This document shows positions 9,225 through 17,700 of a DNA stretch of 64,000 nt, piece by piece (position 1 is the first letter of the stretch; every line of letters starts with the position of its first letter). Made by a program: the position numbers and the translations under genes. Origin of the DNA: Paracoccus versutus. Its GTDB lineage: Bacteria; Pseudomonadota; Alphaproteobacteria; Rhodobacterales; Rhodobacteraceae. The DNA is taken from contig NZ_JRKO01000007.1 in the NCBI RefSeq assembly GCF_000763885.1, positions 47,952 through 111,951 on the forward strand, in the 5' to 3' direction. The notes below the pieces were generated by a model. That model saw only the letters and a program-made list of their open reading frames with translations. It did not search any database and had not been told where the DNA came from.

Positions 9225-9497
9225 CTAAGAGCACGCCCGAGCCTGATCCCGCATGACGCTGTAGTCGGCGAGCATTTCAACGATTGCCGATCCCTCCGGC
9301 AGCAGATTGAGCTCGTCGGCTGCCCGCGCCTGGAACTCCCGGCCATACTCGACCACGGGCGGGCAAGTCGCGAGCCTGCCATGCTCAGAACGAAACGTCC
9401 CGCATCCGTTCAGCAAGCTCGTGGTGATCGCGAGGACGGCGAGCCGCCGCTTCCAGCATCCGACGTTGGACGTCATTGGCCTTCTCCATGGTTTCAA
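9225..9497 (-). CDS. Rz1-like outer-membrane spanin lipoprotein
   Basis: This frame of 90 residues (or 83 from an internal Met) has a short basic N-terminus, a hydrophobic stretch and a lipobox-like LLNGC, giving a small lipoprotein with a Cys at about residue 32. The remainder is short and polar, as in phage Rz1. It overlaps the 3' part of the gene at 9385-9642 by 113 nt in a different frame, the arrangement of lambda-like Rz/Rz1 pairs. Spanins fuse the inner and outer membrane in the last step of phage lysis. It is the leftmost prophage gene and is transcribed toward the stress island. Confidence 0.72.
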   Translation of the reverse strand: MKPWRRPMTSNVGCWKRRLAVLAITTSLLNGCGTFRSEHGRLATCPPVVEYGREFQARAADELNLLPEGSAIVEMLADYSVMRDQARACS

Positions 9498-9642
9498 GGC
9501 GTTCGGCGAGGCGTCCCGCTCGCCCCCCGGAGCGCCGAAGCGAAAGCAGGAACAGGAGCACGGCGAACGCGATGGCGCCGTAGCGCAGAGCTACCCGCAT
9601 GCACGGGCGGGCGGCGAACCCGGTCAGGAGCGCGGTGATCAT
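9385..9642 (-). CDS. Rz-like inner-membrane spanin
   Basis: This 85-residue protein starts at an ATG overlapping the endolysin stop (ATGA at 9639-9642). One membrane helix (about residues 20-38) is followed by a charged helical segment with heptad-like Leu/Ala spacing (RLAERLETMEKANDVQRRML). That is the usual topology of an i-spanin: N-terminal anchor plus periplasmic coiled coil. The overlap with the lipoprotein gene and the upstream endolysin support the assignment. Confidence 0.7.
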   Translation of the reverse strand: MITALLTGFAARPCMRVALRYGAIAFAVLLFLLSLRRSGGRAGRLAERLETMEKANDVQRRMLEAAARRPRDHHELAERMRDVSF

Positions 9643-10313
9643 CGCCGCCCCTTCTTCCAATCGTCGAGCCGAGCGTAGATCGTGACCGCGATGCCGGCGA
9701 GCGCCACCGCGATGAACACCCAGCGCAGTGTGTCGAGATACGGCACGAGCGGCAGGATCGCGGACTGGGTCTCCGCCAGGACGCTCTGAGCCACCTCGAC
9801 CCCGGCGGCACCCAGCGTCGCCACACCGGCTGCGCCGCCGCCCTTCATGGTGCGGCTGTCAGCCAGCACCTCGCGCGCGGGCGGCGTCTCGGCTGCAAAT
9901 GCCGTCGCCCGGACCGGGAACCGCTCGCCCCACTGGCGCGCGGGCCCGACGTCGACATGGATGAACCCCGAGCGCGGATAGAAGCCGAAGCCGAGGAATC
10001 CGACCTCCCGCGCCGCCGCCTCGAAGGCCACCGGGTCGTGGTTCGCCATGGCGATATCGAAGGCGGCGCCGTCGAGATGCTTCGACCGCGTGGCGCCGCC
10101 GACGGCGCGGTTGTGCTCGGGGCTGCGATAGGCGGAACGCACGATCAGCGGCTTGCCCAGCCGGTCGCGCAGCGCCTGCAGCTTGTCGAGCGCGGGCTCG
10201 TTGATCAGCAGCTTGCCAGTGCCCCGGCAGGCGATCTCGGCTGGCGAGAAGTTGGGCCAGCGCCAGCTGCTCACGGGGACGTCGCGCCAGTGGTCGTAGA
10301 AGGTCGTGGTCAT
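9639..10313 (-). CDS. Phage endolysin: M15A peptidase with C-terminal membrane helix
   Basis: This 224-residue protein has a peptidase M15A (D-Ala-D-Ala carboxypeptidase type) domain in residues 1-125. Zinc-site elements are SKHLDGAAFD at 77-86 and FIHVD near 117-121. The C-terminal part has an Ala/Gly-rich linker and one hydrophobic helix (about 195-214) followed by a basic tail. It cleaves peptidoglycan cross-links at lysis. The C-terminal helix could tether the enzyme to the inner membrane. It heads the lysis group endolysin-Rz-Rz1. Confidence 0.88.
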   Translation of the reverse strand: MTTTFYDHWRDVPVSSWRWPNFSPAEIACRGTGKLLINEPALDKLQALRDRLGKPLIVRSAYRSPEHNRAVGGATRSKHLDGAAFDIAMANHDPVAFEAAAREVGFLGFGFYPRSGFIHVDVGPARQWGERFPVRATAFAAETPPAREVLADSRTMKGGGAAGVATLGAAGVEVAQSVLAETQSAILPLVPYLDTLRWVFIAVALAGIAVTIYARLDDWKKGRR

Positions 10314-10323
10314 GGGGTTCTCC

Positions 10324-10353
10324 GAAACGAAAAAAACCCGCCTCGAGGGCGGG
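10324..10353 (-). terminator. Rho-independent terminator between holin-like gene and endolysin
   Basis: On the minus strand a CCCGCC/GGCGGG stem (10348-10353 with 10337-10342) with a 5-nt loop is followed by seven T residues. It lies after the 10388-10675 gene and before the endolysin gene, so late transcripts would tend to stop before the endolysin unless read-through or antitermination occurs. Confidence 0.8.
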
Positions 10354-10387
10354 TGATTGCGAACTGATGAATGGGGATGGGGCGCGG

Positions 10388-10675
10388 CTACGGGCTGCCG
10401 CCGAAGATCTTGAGCTTGATGGCGATGCTCGCGAGCAGCGCCAGCATGACGCCGGTTGTGATCATGCGGACGGCCGTCTGCATGGCGGTGCGGCGCACCA
10501 GGCGGATGCAGTCGACGAGCGAGCGGAGATCGCGGATGTCGAGCGCGGCCTCGTCGCCGTCGAGACCGACATCGGCGAGCGCGCGCTTCGCGCCTTCCTC
10601 TGCGGCCCGGGTCAGGATCGCCTCGAATTCGGCGTCGGGCATGCGGACGAAGCCGTCGGATCGGGGTGGTGTCAT
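10388..10675 (-). CDS. Small phage membrane protein, DUF6127-like, possible holin
   Basis: This 95-residue protein has a charged N-terminal half (acidic and Arg-rich) and one C-terminal membrane helix (about residues 68-90). It resembles the DUF6127 family found next to endolysin genes in alphaproteobacterial phages. Position suggests a holin or anti-holin role; the sequence alone does not prove it. It lies 20 nt downstream of the tail-fibre gene. Confidence 0.65.
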   Translation of the reverse strand: MTPPRSDGFVRMPDAEFEAILTRAAEEGAKRALADVGLDGDEAALDIRDLRSLVDCIRLVRRTAMQTAVRMITTGVMLALLASIAIKLKIFGGSP

Positions 10676-10695
10676 CGGGATCCTCCTTCCACCGC

Positions 10696-11772
10696 TCAGC
10701 CGATCTTGCAGCCCCAGAAGGACGTGTGATCGGCGGCGAAGTAGCCGTCCGCGACCCGGAAATACCCCTGCAGTTCGACGGTATCGCCTGCCGTCAGCGG
10801 GACCATGGTCTGCAGCCAGATCGTGGTGGCGAGCGAGACGTGGGTGGCGGAGATCTCCCCGAAGGAGCCGCGGATTTCGGTCGAGCCGTTCAGGACGAGG
10901 CGTCCGCTCATGCGGGCGGTGGTGCTGGCGTTGATCTTGTAGAGCAGCGTCGCGCCGAAGAGGTAGGTGCCGTCGACCAGGGCCACGAAGTGGTTGTTCG
11001 CGGCGTCGAAGGCACTCTGATCGTTGTAGTCGGTGTTGTTGAGGCCGATCTTCGTCCAGGTCCCGATGCCGACGTAGTTGTCGTAGTTCGTGTAAGCCTT
11101 GAACCGGGGCAGCCGGGGCTGGTCCACGATGCCGGTGGCGTTGTCGACGCTCAGCCCGTCGAAGAAGGTGCTGCCGTCGGCGGAGACCGCGAGACGGAAG
11201 CGGTCCGAGCCGAAGAGCCCCACAAGCGCCTTCGTCACGAAGCCGGTCTGCAGGGTCAGTCCGAGATCGTCGCCCGCAGCCTCCTTGTTCATGGTGTAGA
11301 ACAGATCGCCGGTGCCGCCCTCGGCCACGGTCTTCGCGGTCCAGAGCGCCGCGTTGAGCTTGGCCGAGAACGGGTTCGACGCGTCGGCCGTGGTGCCGAG
11401 GCCTAGCAGCGTGAGGTTCTGCAGCGCCGCAGGCGTCGTGCCGATCCAGCCCGCGCCATCGAAGACGACCAGCAGGCCCTCATCCTCGACCCACGCCCGC
11501 CATCCGGTGCGTGGCGGCAGGCGCAGCCAGGTGCCGTCGGTCCAGAGCGCGACGTTCAGGTCCCAGCCCGCCCAGTCGCCCGTCGCACCCGAGCCGACGA
11601 TGAAGCGGTCGCCATCGGCGGGAGAACCGGGCGGCGCCGTTAGATCCCGGTCGAGGACGGAGAGCTGGACGAGCCCGTCGAGGATCCGCAGCGCCTCGTT
11701 GTGGGTGACATGCTTCTGGGCCTGCGCCGCGAGGACGTAGGGCAGCAGGAGATGGGTCGTGGCGTCGGACAT
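10696..11772 (-). CDS. DUF2793 phage tail fibre protein with C1q/TNF-like C-terminus
   Basis: This 358-residue protein is read from the ATG at 11772; the longer open frame upstream is a shadow of the baseplate gene. Residues 1-105 match the DUF2793 pattern (LLLPYVLAAQAQKHVTHNEA, then DGDRFIVG and WTDGTWLRL). The C-terminal 130 residues are beta-rich and end in a pattern like C1q/TNF trimer heads (SAFDAANNHFVALVDGTYLF). Such proteins form receptor-binding fibres at the tail tip. Confidence 0.85.
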   Translation of the reverse strand: MSDATTHLLLPYVLAAQAQKHVTHNEALRILDGLVQLSVLDRDLTAPPGSPADGDRFIVGSGATGDWAGWDLNVALWTDGTWLRLPPRTGWRAWVEDEGLLVVFDGAGWIGTTPAALQNLTLLGLGTTADASNPFSAKLNAALWTAKTVAEGGTGDLFYTMNKEAAGDDLGLTLQTGFVTKALVGLFGSDRFRLAVSADGSTFFDGLSVDNATGIVDQPRLPRFKAYTNYDNYVGIGTWTKIGLNNTDYNDQSAFDAANNHFVALVDGTYLFGATLLYKINASTTARMSGRLVLNGSTEIRGSFGEISATHVSLATTIWLQTMVPLTAGDTVELQGYFRVADGYFAADHTSFWGCKIG

Positions 11773-11783
11773 GGGAAAGGCCT

Positions 11784-14700
11784 TCAGAACGTGAGCGTGA
11801 CGGTCTTGGGCGCGCCCCGCCCGACGAGGGCGGAGAGCTGATAGATACGGATGTCGAGCGTGTCGCCGGGGTCGAGCGGACCGCCCCAATCGGCGGTCTG
11901 CTGGGCGGCCGTGTAGACCGCGCTGGTCGTCGTCGCGCTCAGCACCCGCTTCACGGTTGCGCCGTCGAGGATCTCCACCTCGTAGGCTTCGAGTTCCTCG
12001 GCCAGCGGCACCTCGAGCCCGCCCCAGCTGTCGGCCGCGAGTGCGCGCGACCGGCGCGTCCAGCGGATGGTCAGATCGCCGGGACTGCGCGGCTTGCGCC
12101 ACGGCTGCTCCACATGGGCCACGGAGAACGGACGGAGCCCGATGCCCGCAGGCGTGAAGGCCTGTGCGACATAGGTCTCGTCGCTAACCGGGCGGCTCGC
12201 CGGGCCGATACGCCAGTTCCACGGGATGCCGAGGTCGGCCTCGGCAATCGGCAGCGATGCGAGGCTGTCGTCGAGCACCACGACGCGGGCACCAGCAGGC
12301 GCCGGGTTGCCCATCGCACCTTCGGTGCCGCGCTGGCCGCGCAGGAGCCGGGTCAGGCGATACCGGCCGGGCGCCAGCAGTTCCGCCGCGCCCGCCTGAA
12401 CGATCTCCCACACGCCGGGCGCGCTCTCGATGGCCAGCGCGTTGGCCCCGCCGAACAGGGTCAGGTCCGTGACGCTCTCCAGCGTGCCGGTGAGCAGATC
12501 GACCACCAGCGCGTTGCCGAGGTCGAAGCGCGACGTCGGTCCCGCAAAGAAGTCCGAGACCAGTGTGCCGATCCGTGCGCGGCTGCCGAACGTGTTCAGC
12601 AGCTCAAAGCCATCCGTGGAGGGGCTGCGGAACACCGCCATCTCGCCGGGCCAGGGAACGGCGTGCGCCGCGACAAACGGCCGATGCGCGGGCTGATCCT
12701 CGGTCAGCTGCGGCAGGTCCATCAGCACCGCATCCGGCGCGCCGAACACCACGGCCCGCGTCAGCGACGCCGCGCGGGGATCGCCGGGGGGCAGGTCGTA
12801 GGTCGCGCGGTCCTGGCGGACCGCCTCGATGCCGCGCGCCTCCGCGTCGGCGATGGAGACGAACCGCAGATCGACCAGCCGCCCGTCATGCTCCAGCCGG
12901 ATTGGGTCGGCCGGATCCAGCGCCAGGCGAGAGGGTGGAAGACGGAACGCCGCCGTCTCGCGCCCCACCCACGCCTCCATCAGCGCACGGCGGCAGCGCC
13001 GCTCTGCCTCCTCGGGCGGCACCGCCATCGGGAAGGACTCCGAGGCGATGCGGGTCGTGTCGACGGTGATACGCCGCGCCTCGACGAGGGCCGCGTCGTA
13101 ATCCTCGTCAGCCCGCGCGATCTGCCACTTCAGCGCCTGCGGCAGTTCCGTCTCCTGGCCGCGTGTCAGTTCCAGCACGTCGCCCTCGCGGGCTGCCACC
13201 AGATCGTCGGGCGCGAGAGTGGCGACGGAGGCCCGGCCGCGCATGACGAAGCGGATCACGCCCTCGGTCTCCACCGCGTCGAAGCCGAAATGCCGCGACA
13301 GCGTGGTGATCGAGGCGCGCGGGCTTTCGAGCGCGGTGATGGCGTAGCCCTCGACCGCACCCCAGAGACCGGAGACGTCGATCCGGGTCTCGGGCAGCCC
13401 GGCGCGCAGGCAGAGGTGCCTCACGAGCGCCGCCAGCGACACCGCGCCGAGCCGCCCGGTCAGCCAGTGGCCGAGCCGCCAGTTCGCGCCGTCCGTCCAG
13501 ACGTCGGTCAGCGCCGGGAAGAAGGGATAGGGCCGCGCGTCCCAGGTCCAGGCGGCGCATTCGGGGACGTGCACCATCCGGCCGCCGTAGACCGAGGACA
13601 GCGGGTTGTTCGCGGCCTCGCCCCACCAGAGATAGGTCGCCTCGAGATAAGCCCGCTGGATCGCGTCATCGCGCCAGCCCCGCGAGAAATGCGGCGTGAA
13701 GCTCTCCGACGACTTCGGGTCGAAGAAGACGTTCGGCTGGTTCGTGCCCCGGTCGATGGCCGGACAGCCGAGCTCGGTGAACCAGATCGGCTTCGACTGC
13801 GGCACCCACGCGGTCGGCGTCGCGCTCTCCACCCCGCCCGGGCGATCATAGTGCGGGTTCGACCACCAGGCGCGCAGATCCTTGTAGCGGAACACCCACG
13901 GCTTGCTGGCCGAGCCGTCGGTGATCGGGGTCCGCACCTGCGCCGATCGGTCGGCGGCAGAGGCATAGAACCAGTCGAAGCCTTCGCCGCCCGCGATGTT
14001 CCCCTGCAAGTAGGCCCGGTCGTAGATCGCGGGCCAGCCCTCGGCCGCGTCGGCATGCTCGAACCCGTCGCGCCAGTCCGACAGCGGCATGTAGTTGTCG
14101 ATGCCGATGAAGTCGGTGTCCGGATCGGCCCATAGCGGATCGAGATGAAAGAACACGTCGCTTGAGCCGTCACTCGGCTGGTGCCCGAAATACTCGCTCC
14201 AGTCCGCCGCGTATCCGATCTTCGTGCTGGCACCGAGGATCGAGCGCACATCCGCGAGGAGGTCCCGATAGGCCTGCACGGCCGGATAGGTGCTGGCGCC
14301 CGAGCGGATCGTCGTCAGCCCCGGCATCTCGGTGCCGATCAGGAAGGCATCGACACCGCCTGCCGCCGCGCAGAGATGAGCGTAGTGCAGCACCATGCGC
14401 CGCAGGCCCCAGTCGCCCGATAGCCCGGCCCAGGAAACCGATTGACCCGAGACGCTGAAGCTCGCGGGCGTCGCCGCGCCGAACAGCGCCGCTACCTGGC
14501 TTGCGGCTGTGGCGGTCTTGTCGGCGCTGCCGGCGTAGCCAGCCGCCGGAGAACAGGTGATCCGACCGCGCCACGGGAATACAGGCTGCCCCGTCTCGGC
14601 GGCGTTGTCGGAATACGGGTTCGGCAGCGTGTTGTCGGGCGGCACATCCATCAGGATGAACGGGTAGAAGGTGACGCGCAGCCCGCGCGCCTTCATCTCC

Positions 14701-15749
14701 TGGATCGCCTGTACCACGGCGAAGTCGGACGGCGTGCCGCCATAGACAGGGCGGTCCTGCTCGTCGCGGCTGACGAGGAAGGCATTGGCGCGGCTGACGC
14801 CGTTCACCGACCAGCTGGCGGGCGTGGTGGATTTGGCCGAGACCTCGACGCCCGGCCGCACCTTGCAGGAGCCTGCGCGCAGGTCGTCGCCGAACCACGC
14901 CACCACGAGGCTGACGCTCTCGACCGCAGGCGCCATCGCCTGCAGCCGGTCCAGCGCCTCCACCATGTCGGTGGAGTCGGCCAGCGCATTCAGGTTCTCG
15001 GGCACCGTCGCGCCGCCATCGGTCTTTCGGATCGCCTGCGTCGCGTAGGTGAATTCGCCCGAGGCCGGGATCATGGTAACGGTACGGGTCAGTCCCTCGG
15101 CGGTGTCGGGATCGGCGAGCGGCCGGAACACCTCGAAGGACAGCTGCGGCAGGCGGTTGCCGTAGGTCGAGAGCGCCAGTTCCTCGAAGACCACATAGGC
15201 CGTACCGCGATAGGCGGGCGTGCTGGCGGCACCGATCTTCGCCGCAATGAATGGGTCCGCCGTTTGCGCCTCGTCGCCCGGATACCAGCGCCAGGTGACG
15301 CCGGAGAGGTCCATCGGCTTGCCGTCGGCCCAGATGCGGCCGACGCCGGTGATCGGGCCCTCGCACAAGGCCACCGCGAAGCTGGCATAGTACAAATACT
15401 CGGTGGTCTTGACCTTGCCACCCCCGCCGCCCTTGCCGCCGCCCTGCGTGGTGGTCTTCGTCTCCTCGCGGAAATCCGTCGCCCAGATGATGTTGCCGCC
15501 CATCCGCATCCGGCCATAGAGCCTCGGGATGACCGCGCCCTCGGTTGAGGACGTGATCCGGAGACTGTCGAGCCGCGCGCCCTCGATGCGCTGGGTGGGC
15601 GCCAACGACGAGATGATCCAGCTGTCGACGACCGAGCCGATGGTGGAGCCGATGAAGCCGCCGATGGTGGCGGCGCTGACGCCGAGGATCGCGCCGCCGA
15701 TCGAACCTCCAATGGCGGCGCCGGCCGCGCCGAGAACGAGCGTTGCCAT
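11784..15749 (-). CDS. Baseplate multidomain protein with TIM-barrel-like domain (GTA-like tail tip)
   Basis: This 1321-residue protein is of the kind encoded by the last structural gene of the RcGTA cluster. The N-terminus has a Gly/Ala-rich hydrophobic segment (about 1-45). A glycoside-hydrolase TIM-barrel-like domain spans roughly 440-760. It is followed by a tail-protein segment and a fibronectin-like C-terminus with the ADSWGGLEVPLAEELEAYEV pattern. It likely forms the tail tip and contributes to cell-surface recognition. It is 11 nt from the fibre gene and 9 nt from the NlpC/P60 gene. Confidence 0.9.
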   Translation of the reverse strand: MATLVLGAAGAAIGGSIGGAILGVSAATIGGFIGSTIGSVVDSWIISSLAPTQRIEGARLDSLRITSSTEGAVIPRLYGRMRMGGNIIWATDFREETKTTTQGGGKGGGGGKVKTTEYLYYASFAVALCEGPITGVGRIWADGKPMDLSGVTWRWYPGDEAQTADPFIAAKIGAASTPAYRGTAYVVFEELALSTYGNRLPQLSFEVFRPLADPDTAEGLTRTVTMIPASGEFTYATQAIRKTDGGATVPENLNALADSTDMVEALDRLQAMAPAVESVSLVVAWFGDDLRAGSCKVRPGVEVSAKSTTPASWSVNGVSRANAFLVSRDEQDRPVYGGTPSDFAVVQAIQEMKARGLRVTFYPFILMDVPPDNTLPNPYSDNAAETGQPVFPWRGRITCSPAAGYAGSADKTATAASQVAALFGAATPASFSVSGQSVSWAGLSGDWGLRRMVLHYAHLCAAAGGVDAFLIGTEMPGLTTIRSGASTYPAVQAYRDLLADVRSILGASTKIGYAADWSEYFGHQPSDGSSDVFFHLDPLWADPDTDFIGIDNYMPLSDWRDGFEHADAAEGWPAIYDRAYLQGNIAGGEGFDWFYASAADRSAQVRTPITDGSASKPWVFRYKDLRAWWSNPHYDRPGGVESATPTAWVPQSKPIWFTELGCPAIDRGTNQPNVFFDPKSSESFTPHFSRGWRDDAIQRAYLEATYLWWGEAANNPLSSVYGGRMVHVPECAAWTWDARPYPFFPALTDVWTDGANWRLGHWLTGRLGAVSLAALVRHLCLRAGLPETRIDVSGLWGAVEGYAITALESPRASITTLSRHFGFDAVETEGVIRFVMRGRASVATLAPDDLVAAREGDVLELTRGQETELPQALKWQIARADEDYDAALVEARRITVDTTRIASESFPMAVPPEEAERRCRRALMEAWVGRETAAFRLPPSRLALDPADPIRLEHDGRLVDLRFVSIADAEARGIEAVRQDRATYDLPPGDPRAASLTRAVVFGAPDAVLMDLPQLTEDQPAHRPFVAAHAVPWPGEMAVFRSPSTDGFELLNTFGSRARIGTLVSDFFAGPTSRFDLGNALVVDLLTGTLESVTDLTLFGGANALAIESAPGVWEIVQAGAAELLAPGRYRLTRLLRGQRGTEGAMGNPAPAGARVVVLDDSLASLPIAEADLGIPWNWRIGPASRPVSDETYVAQAFTPAGIGLRPFSVAHVEQPWRKPRSPGDLTIRWTRRSRALAADSWGGLEVPLAEELEAYEVEILDGATVKRVLSATTTSAVYTAAQQTADWGGPLDPGDTLDIRIYQLSALVGRGAPKTVTLTF

Positions 15750-15758
15750 GTCGGGGTC

Positions 15759-16193
15759 TCAGTGTTGCGGAAACAGGAAAGCGAAGGCGATGCGCCGCCG
15801 CCAGGATGGGGTGAGCGGCTCCTCGACCACGCCGAGCCGCTCGTAGGCATGCAGAAAAGTGCCGGGCCCGGTGAGGATCCCGACATGTTTGGCGATGGCC
15901 CGGGGCTTCATCCGGAAGAGGAGCAGTGCTCCGGGACCGATTTCGGCGGGCAGCACCTCGATCATCATCCGGCGCGCGCCCTCGGCCAGCACCTCGCGCG
16001 GGCCGGTCTCGCCCCAGTCCCGGCTGTAGGACGGGATCGGGAACGGCTCGGGGCCGACGGCCTCGCGCCAGACGCCGCGGCCCAGCCCGAGGCAATCGCA
16101 GCCGACGCCGCGCAGGCTGGCCTGATCGTGGTACGGCGTGCCGAGCCAGGAGCGCGCAATGGTGATGACGCGCTGGGGATCAGCGGTGTTCAC
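15759..16193 (-). CDS. NlpC/P60 family phage cell-wall peptidase
   Basis: This 144-residue protein has the NlpC/P60 Cys nucleophile in GVGCDCLGLG (about residues 29-38), a His in KHVGILTG near residue 104, and a third polar residue in the following strand. It matches the GTA/phage tail-associated peptidase that opens peptidoglycan during DNA entry. It overlaps the stop of the DUF2163 gene by 4 nt. Confidence 0.92.
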   Translation of the reverse strand: MNTADPQRVITIARSWLGTPYHDQASLRGVGCDCLGLGRGVWREAVGPEPFPIPSYSRDWGETGPREVLAEGARRMMIEVLPAEIGPGALLLFRMKPRAIAKHVGILTGPGTFLHAYERLGVVEEPLTPSWRRRIAFAFLFPQH

Positions 16194-17074
16194 AGCACCG
16201 ACCCCTCGTGCCCGCCGTCCTTTGTGGCGTATCGCAGCACGGCATCCTGGCCCGGGATGTGCGGGAAACCCCGGAAGTTGACGGTATTGGCGAACTTCGC
16301 CCCGCAGGTCTCCATGCGCTTGTCGCAGCCCGCGCGGATGGTGAAGGCATCGCCCTCGGCGATGGACCGCACCGGCGCCTCGAGCAGGGTCAGGATCGCG
16401 ACGCCGTCCGTCACGTCATGGCCCAGCACTTCCGCGCGACGCCCCGCATTCGCGTCGCTCGTCCATTCGATGGTGCCGAAGGTGAACCAGCCGGAAGCGA
16501 ACCCGCCGAGCCCCGAGGCGGTGAAGGCCCTGTCGCGCAGGAGATCGATGACGGCGCCCGTGCCCTTGTAGGCGGAATCCTCCAGGTCGACGCCGCAGCG
16601 GGCGTCCCCGAGCGTGGCATCGCAGGTCGCCTGGAAGGTCCGCCCGACTGTCTGGCCCAGCACATGCGCGAGCGAGCGGACCTCCGCGACGAAGGCGAGC
16701 CGCCCACGCCGGATCTGGCCTATCGCCCCGCGCCGCATCAGCACGCGCTGGCCGGTGTTGGCCCAGTTCACACGCCAGACCTCCACCTCCGCGTTGTCCC
16801 AGCGCCCATCGAGGATGTCGGTCTCGGTGATGCGGTCCGAGGTCAGCACGCCCTCTGCGTCCTGCGCATCGACCGAGAGGTCCGAGCCCGAGCGCACCTC
16901 GGACGCGGTGAGCCCGCTCTCGGGCTCGAAGTCGGTCTCGTCGAAGCTCAGCGTCCGGTCGTGATCGGTGAAGCCGAAGGTGACGCCATCGGCGCGGGCG
17001 ATCCGCCAGCACCAGGCGAGCGTCGTCGTGCCCTCGTCGAAATGGGCCTGCAGGGCGGGGTCGAGGGTCTTCAT
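16190..17074 (-). CDS. DUF2163 tail protein (GTA-like baseplate hub)
   Basis: This 294-residue protein starts with the typical WCWRIARADGVTFGFTDHDR pattern near residue 21 of the DUF2163/phage_BR0599 family. A Cys-containing C-terminal part has the DKRMETC-X-KF pattern followed by NFRGFPHIPGQD. In RcGTA the homologue is part of the baseplate hub. Four-nucleotide overlaps on both sides show a tightly coupled tail operon. Confidence 0.92.
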   Translation of the reverse strand: MKTLDPALQAHFDEGTTTLAWCWRIARADGVTFGFTDHDRTLSFDETDFEPESGLTASEVRSGSDLSVDAQDAEGVLTSDRITETDILDGRWDNAEVEVWRVNWANTGQRVLMRRGAIGQIRRGRLAFVAEVRSLAHVLGQTVGRTFQATCDATLGDARCGVDLEDSAYKGTGAVIDLLRDRAFTASGLGGFASGWFTFGTIEWTSDANAGRRAEVLGHDVTDGVAILTLLEAPVRSIAEGDAFTIRAGCDKRMETCGAKFANTVNFRGFPHIPGQDAVLRYATKDGGHEGSVL

Positions 17075-17700
17075 CGGCGCAGTTCCAGTAGCGGGATGGA
17101 GGTGATCGAGCCGAGCCGCTCGAGGTCGAGCGTCACGTCGAGCGCATCGGCGTCGAAGCGGACCGGCACATCGAACTCGAAGCCCGCGGTGATCGCGACG
17201 CCAGAGCCCGGCGCCGCAGCGAAGGTGACGAGGCCCGTCGTGACGTCGACTGACCAGCCGGAGAGCTGCTCTACATCCGACAGCGCGATGCGCACGCTGC
17301 CCGCCACCGGCTTGGCGATGGCGCGCGTCCAGGATTGCGCGCCAGAGGCGTAGCGCTTCACCAGTTGGAAGGTTGTCGTCGTGCCGTCGCCGGTGCCGAT
17401 CGCCTGATCGGTCAGCGACGGCGTGCCCGAGGGCAGGCAGGACTTGTGGTCGCCCCAGTCCTTGAAGCGGAAGCCATGCAGACGACCGTTCCGCGCTTCG
17501 AAAAAAGCCACGACCGCCGCCAGATCATCGGCGCGGCGGATGCCGTAGGCGACGTCGTAGCGGCGGCGCGAGTTTGCCCAGCTGGCGTTCCTCTCCTCGT
17601 CACCGGAGGCGAGCTCGACGATCTGCGTGCGCCGTTCCGGCCCGCCCCGCGCGCCGCGACTGATGTTGTCGGGAAACCGGACTTCGTGAAACGCCATCAC
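17071..17700 (-). CDS. DUF2460 distal tail protein
   Basis: This 209-residue protein matches the DUF2460 (TIGR02217) family: FHEVRFPDNISRGARGGPER at the N-terminus, RRRYDVAYGIR near residue 45, and GFRFKDWGDH near residue 76. The GTA homologue forms the distal tail ring between tail tube and hub. It overlaps the tape-measure gene by 4 nt. Confidence 0.93.
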   Translation of the reverse strand: MMAFHEVRFPDNISRGARGGPERRTQIVELASGDEERNASWANSRRRYDVAYGIRRADDLAAVVAFFEARNGRLHGFRFKDWGDHKSCLPSGTPSLTDQAIGTGDGTTTTFQLVKRYASGAQSWTRAIAKPVAGSVRIALSDVEQLSGWSVDVTTGLVTFAAAPGSGVAITAGFEFDVPVRFDADALDVTLDLERLGSITSIPLLELRR

